Position numbers and translations under genes: made by a program
Notes under the pieces: model-generated
What the model was told of the DNA's origin: nothing
Database searches by the model: none
Seen by the model: the letters and a program-made list of their open reading frames with translations, nothing else
Part shown: positions 6,833 to 7,082 of the stretch, one piece after another
Layout: the number at the start of each line of letters is the position of its first letter
Numbering within the stretch: position 1 is the first letter of the stretch
Origin: Acidobacteriota bacterium
GTDB taxonomy: Bacteria; Acidobacteriota; Terriglobia; UBA7540
Direction of reading: 5' to 3'
Length of the DNA: 7,082 nt
Assembly (NCBI GenBank): GCA_003224665.1
Contig: QHZM01000167.1
Span: 1 to 7,082, forward strand

Positions 6833-7081
6833 TCAGTTGTCCAAGTTGTTGGACATTTTTGCCGGCTGCACCGCGATCCCGCCGGCGCCGACCCGCACGA
6901 TGCAGCGTCCTAATCCTTTTGGAATAACCACCGCGTACTTTTCCGGTGCCCTCAACGAGTTGCGCATTTCGTCGGACAGATGCAGGGTCCAGGTCGATGC
7001 ATGGGAGGCGAAATACCGGCAGTAGTGATCGTCGTAACTCAGTACCAGCGAGACCCGGTCAGCTTCGGCCGTATCCCGCTC
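6833..7081 (-). CDS. Unidentified protein, C-terminal 82 residues (start outside window)
   Basis: A minus-strand frame enters from the right edge and runs 82 codons to TGA at 6833-6835, just 19 bases before the GH20 start. Codon third positions are mostly G or C, as in the neighbouring genes, which supports real coding. The visible part, with segments such as RVSLVLSYDDHY, TWTLHLSDEM and KYAVVIPKGLGR, alternates polar and hydrophobic residues like a beta-rich fold, then ends in a polar tail (MSNNLDN). I do not recognise the family. Its close spacing makes it the probable upstream partner in the GH20-lyase-transporter operon. Confidence 0.65.
   Translation of the reverse strand, partial: ERDTAEADRVSLVLSYDDHYCRYFASHASTWTLHLSDEMRNSLRAPEKYAVVIPKGLGRCIVRVGAGGIAVQPAKMSNNLDN
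6838..6855. repeat. Small inverted repeat at the end of the upstream operon gene
   Basis: TGTCCAA (6838-6844) and TTGGACA (6849-6855) form a perfect 7-bp stem with a 4-nt loop, overlapping the last codons of the unidentified minus-strand gene, 24 bases before the GH20 start. On the plus strand it is followed by five T, so it resembles a weak terminator in that direction. On the coding (minus) strand no T-run follows, so it would be only a hairpin between two operon genes. Its function is uncertain. Confidence 0.35.
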
Positions 7082-7082
7082 A

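Noticed and set aside
6837..7025. Plus-strand 62-codon ORF starting with TTG at the right edge
   Set aside because: The minus-strand frame over the same bases has better codon use and fits the operon spacing.

Overview
The window is GC-rich, gene-dense bacterial DNA. The best taxonomic hint is the left-hand gene: the C-terminal part of a large TonB-dependent, Oar-like outer-membrane receptor of the kind strongly expanded in soil Acidobacteriota (Solibacter/Bryobacter type). Secreted glycoside hydrolases in the GH30-like and GH20 families fit a Gram-negative soil polysaccharide or glycoconjugate scavenger. The phylum assignment is inference; there is no rRNA or other phylogenetic marker here.

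Layout. Plus strand, left part: the receptor 3' end (2-1132); a 166-bp gap with a 25-bp near-perfect palindrome (1197-1221) and a strong intrinsic terminator (1236-1276); then a secreted clan GH-A glycosidase, most like GH30 (1299-2699). Minus strand, right part: a compact cluster read right to left, made of the C-terminal end of an unidentified protein (7081-6833), a secreted GH20 beta-N-acetylhexosaminidase-like enzyme (6813-4705), a DHDPS/N-acetylneuraminate-lyase superfamily protein (4686-3733) and an EamA/DMT membrane transporter (3731-2772). The two blocks converge at about 2700-2771, where I see no convincing terminator, only a very short ORF with a lipoprotein-like N-terminus.

How the genes may work together (inference). 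The minus-strand genes are separated by 19, 18 and 1 nt, each with a plausible Shine-Dalgarno, so they probably form one operon. A secreted hexosaminidase would release amino sugars, a DMT permease would move a small metabolite across the inner membrane, and a Schiff-base lyase of the DapA/NanA superfamily would act on a keto acid in the cytosol. The lyase keeps the catalytic lysine but lacks the Tyr and Thr residues of true DHDPS and NanA, so its substrate is open. The receptor and GH30-like enzyme may form a second uptake-and-hydrolysis pair, although a terminator lies between them.

I see no CRISPR array, insertion sequence, tRNA or rRNA, attachment site, or phage or defence gene. No clearly new system is evident; the most useful leads are the atypical lyase in its operon and the palindrome/terminator leader of the GH30-like gene.
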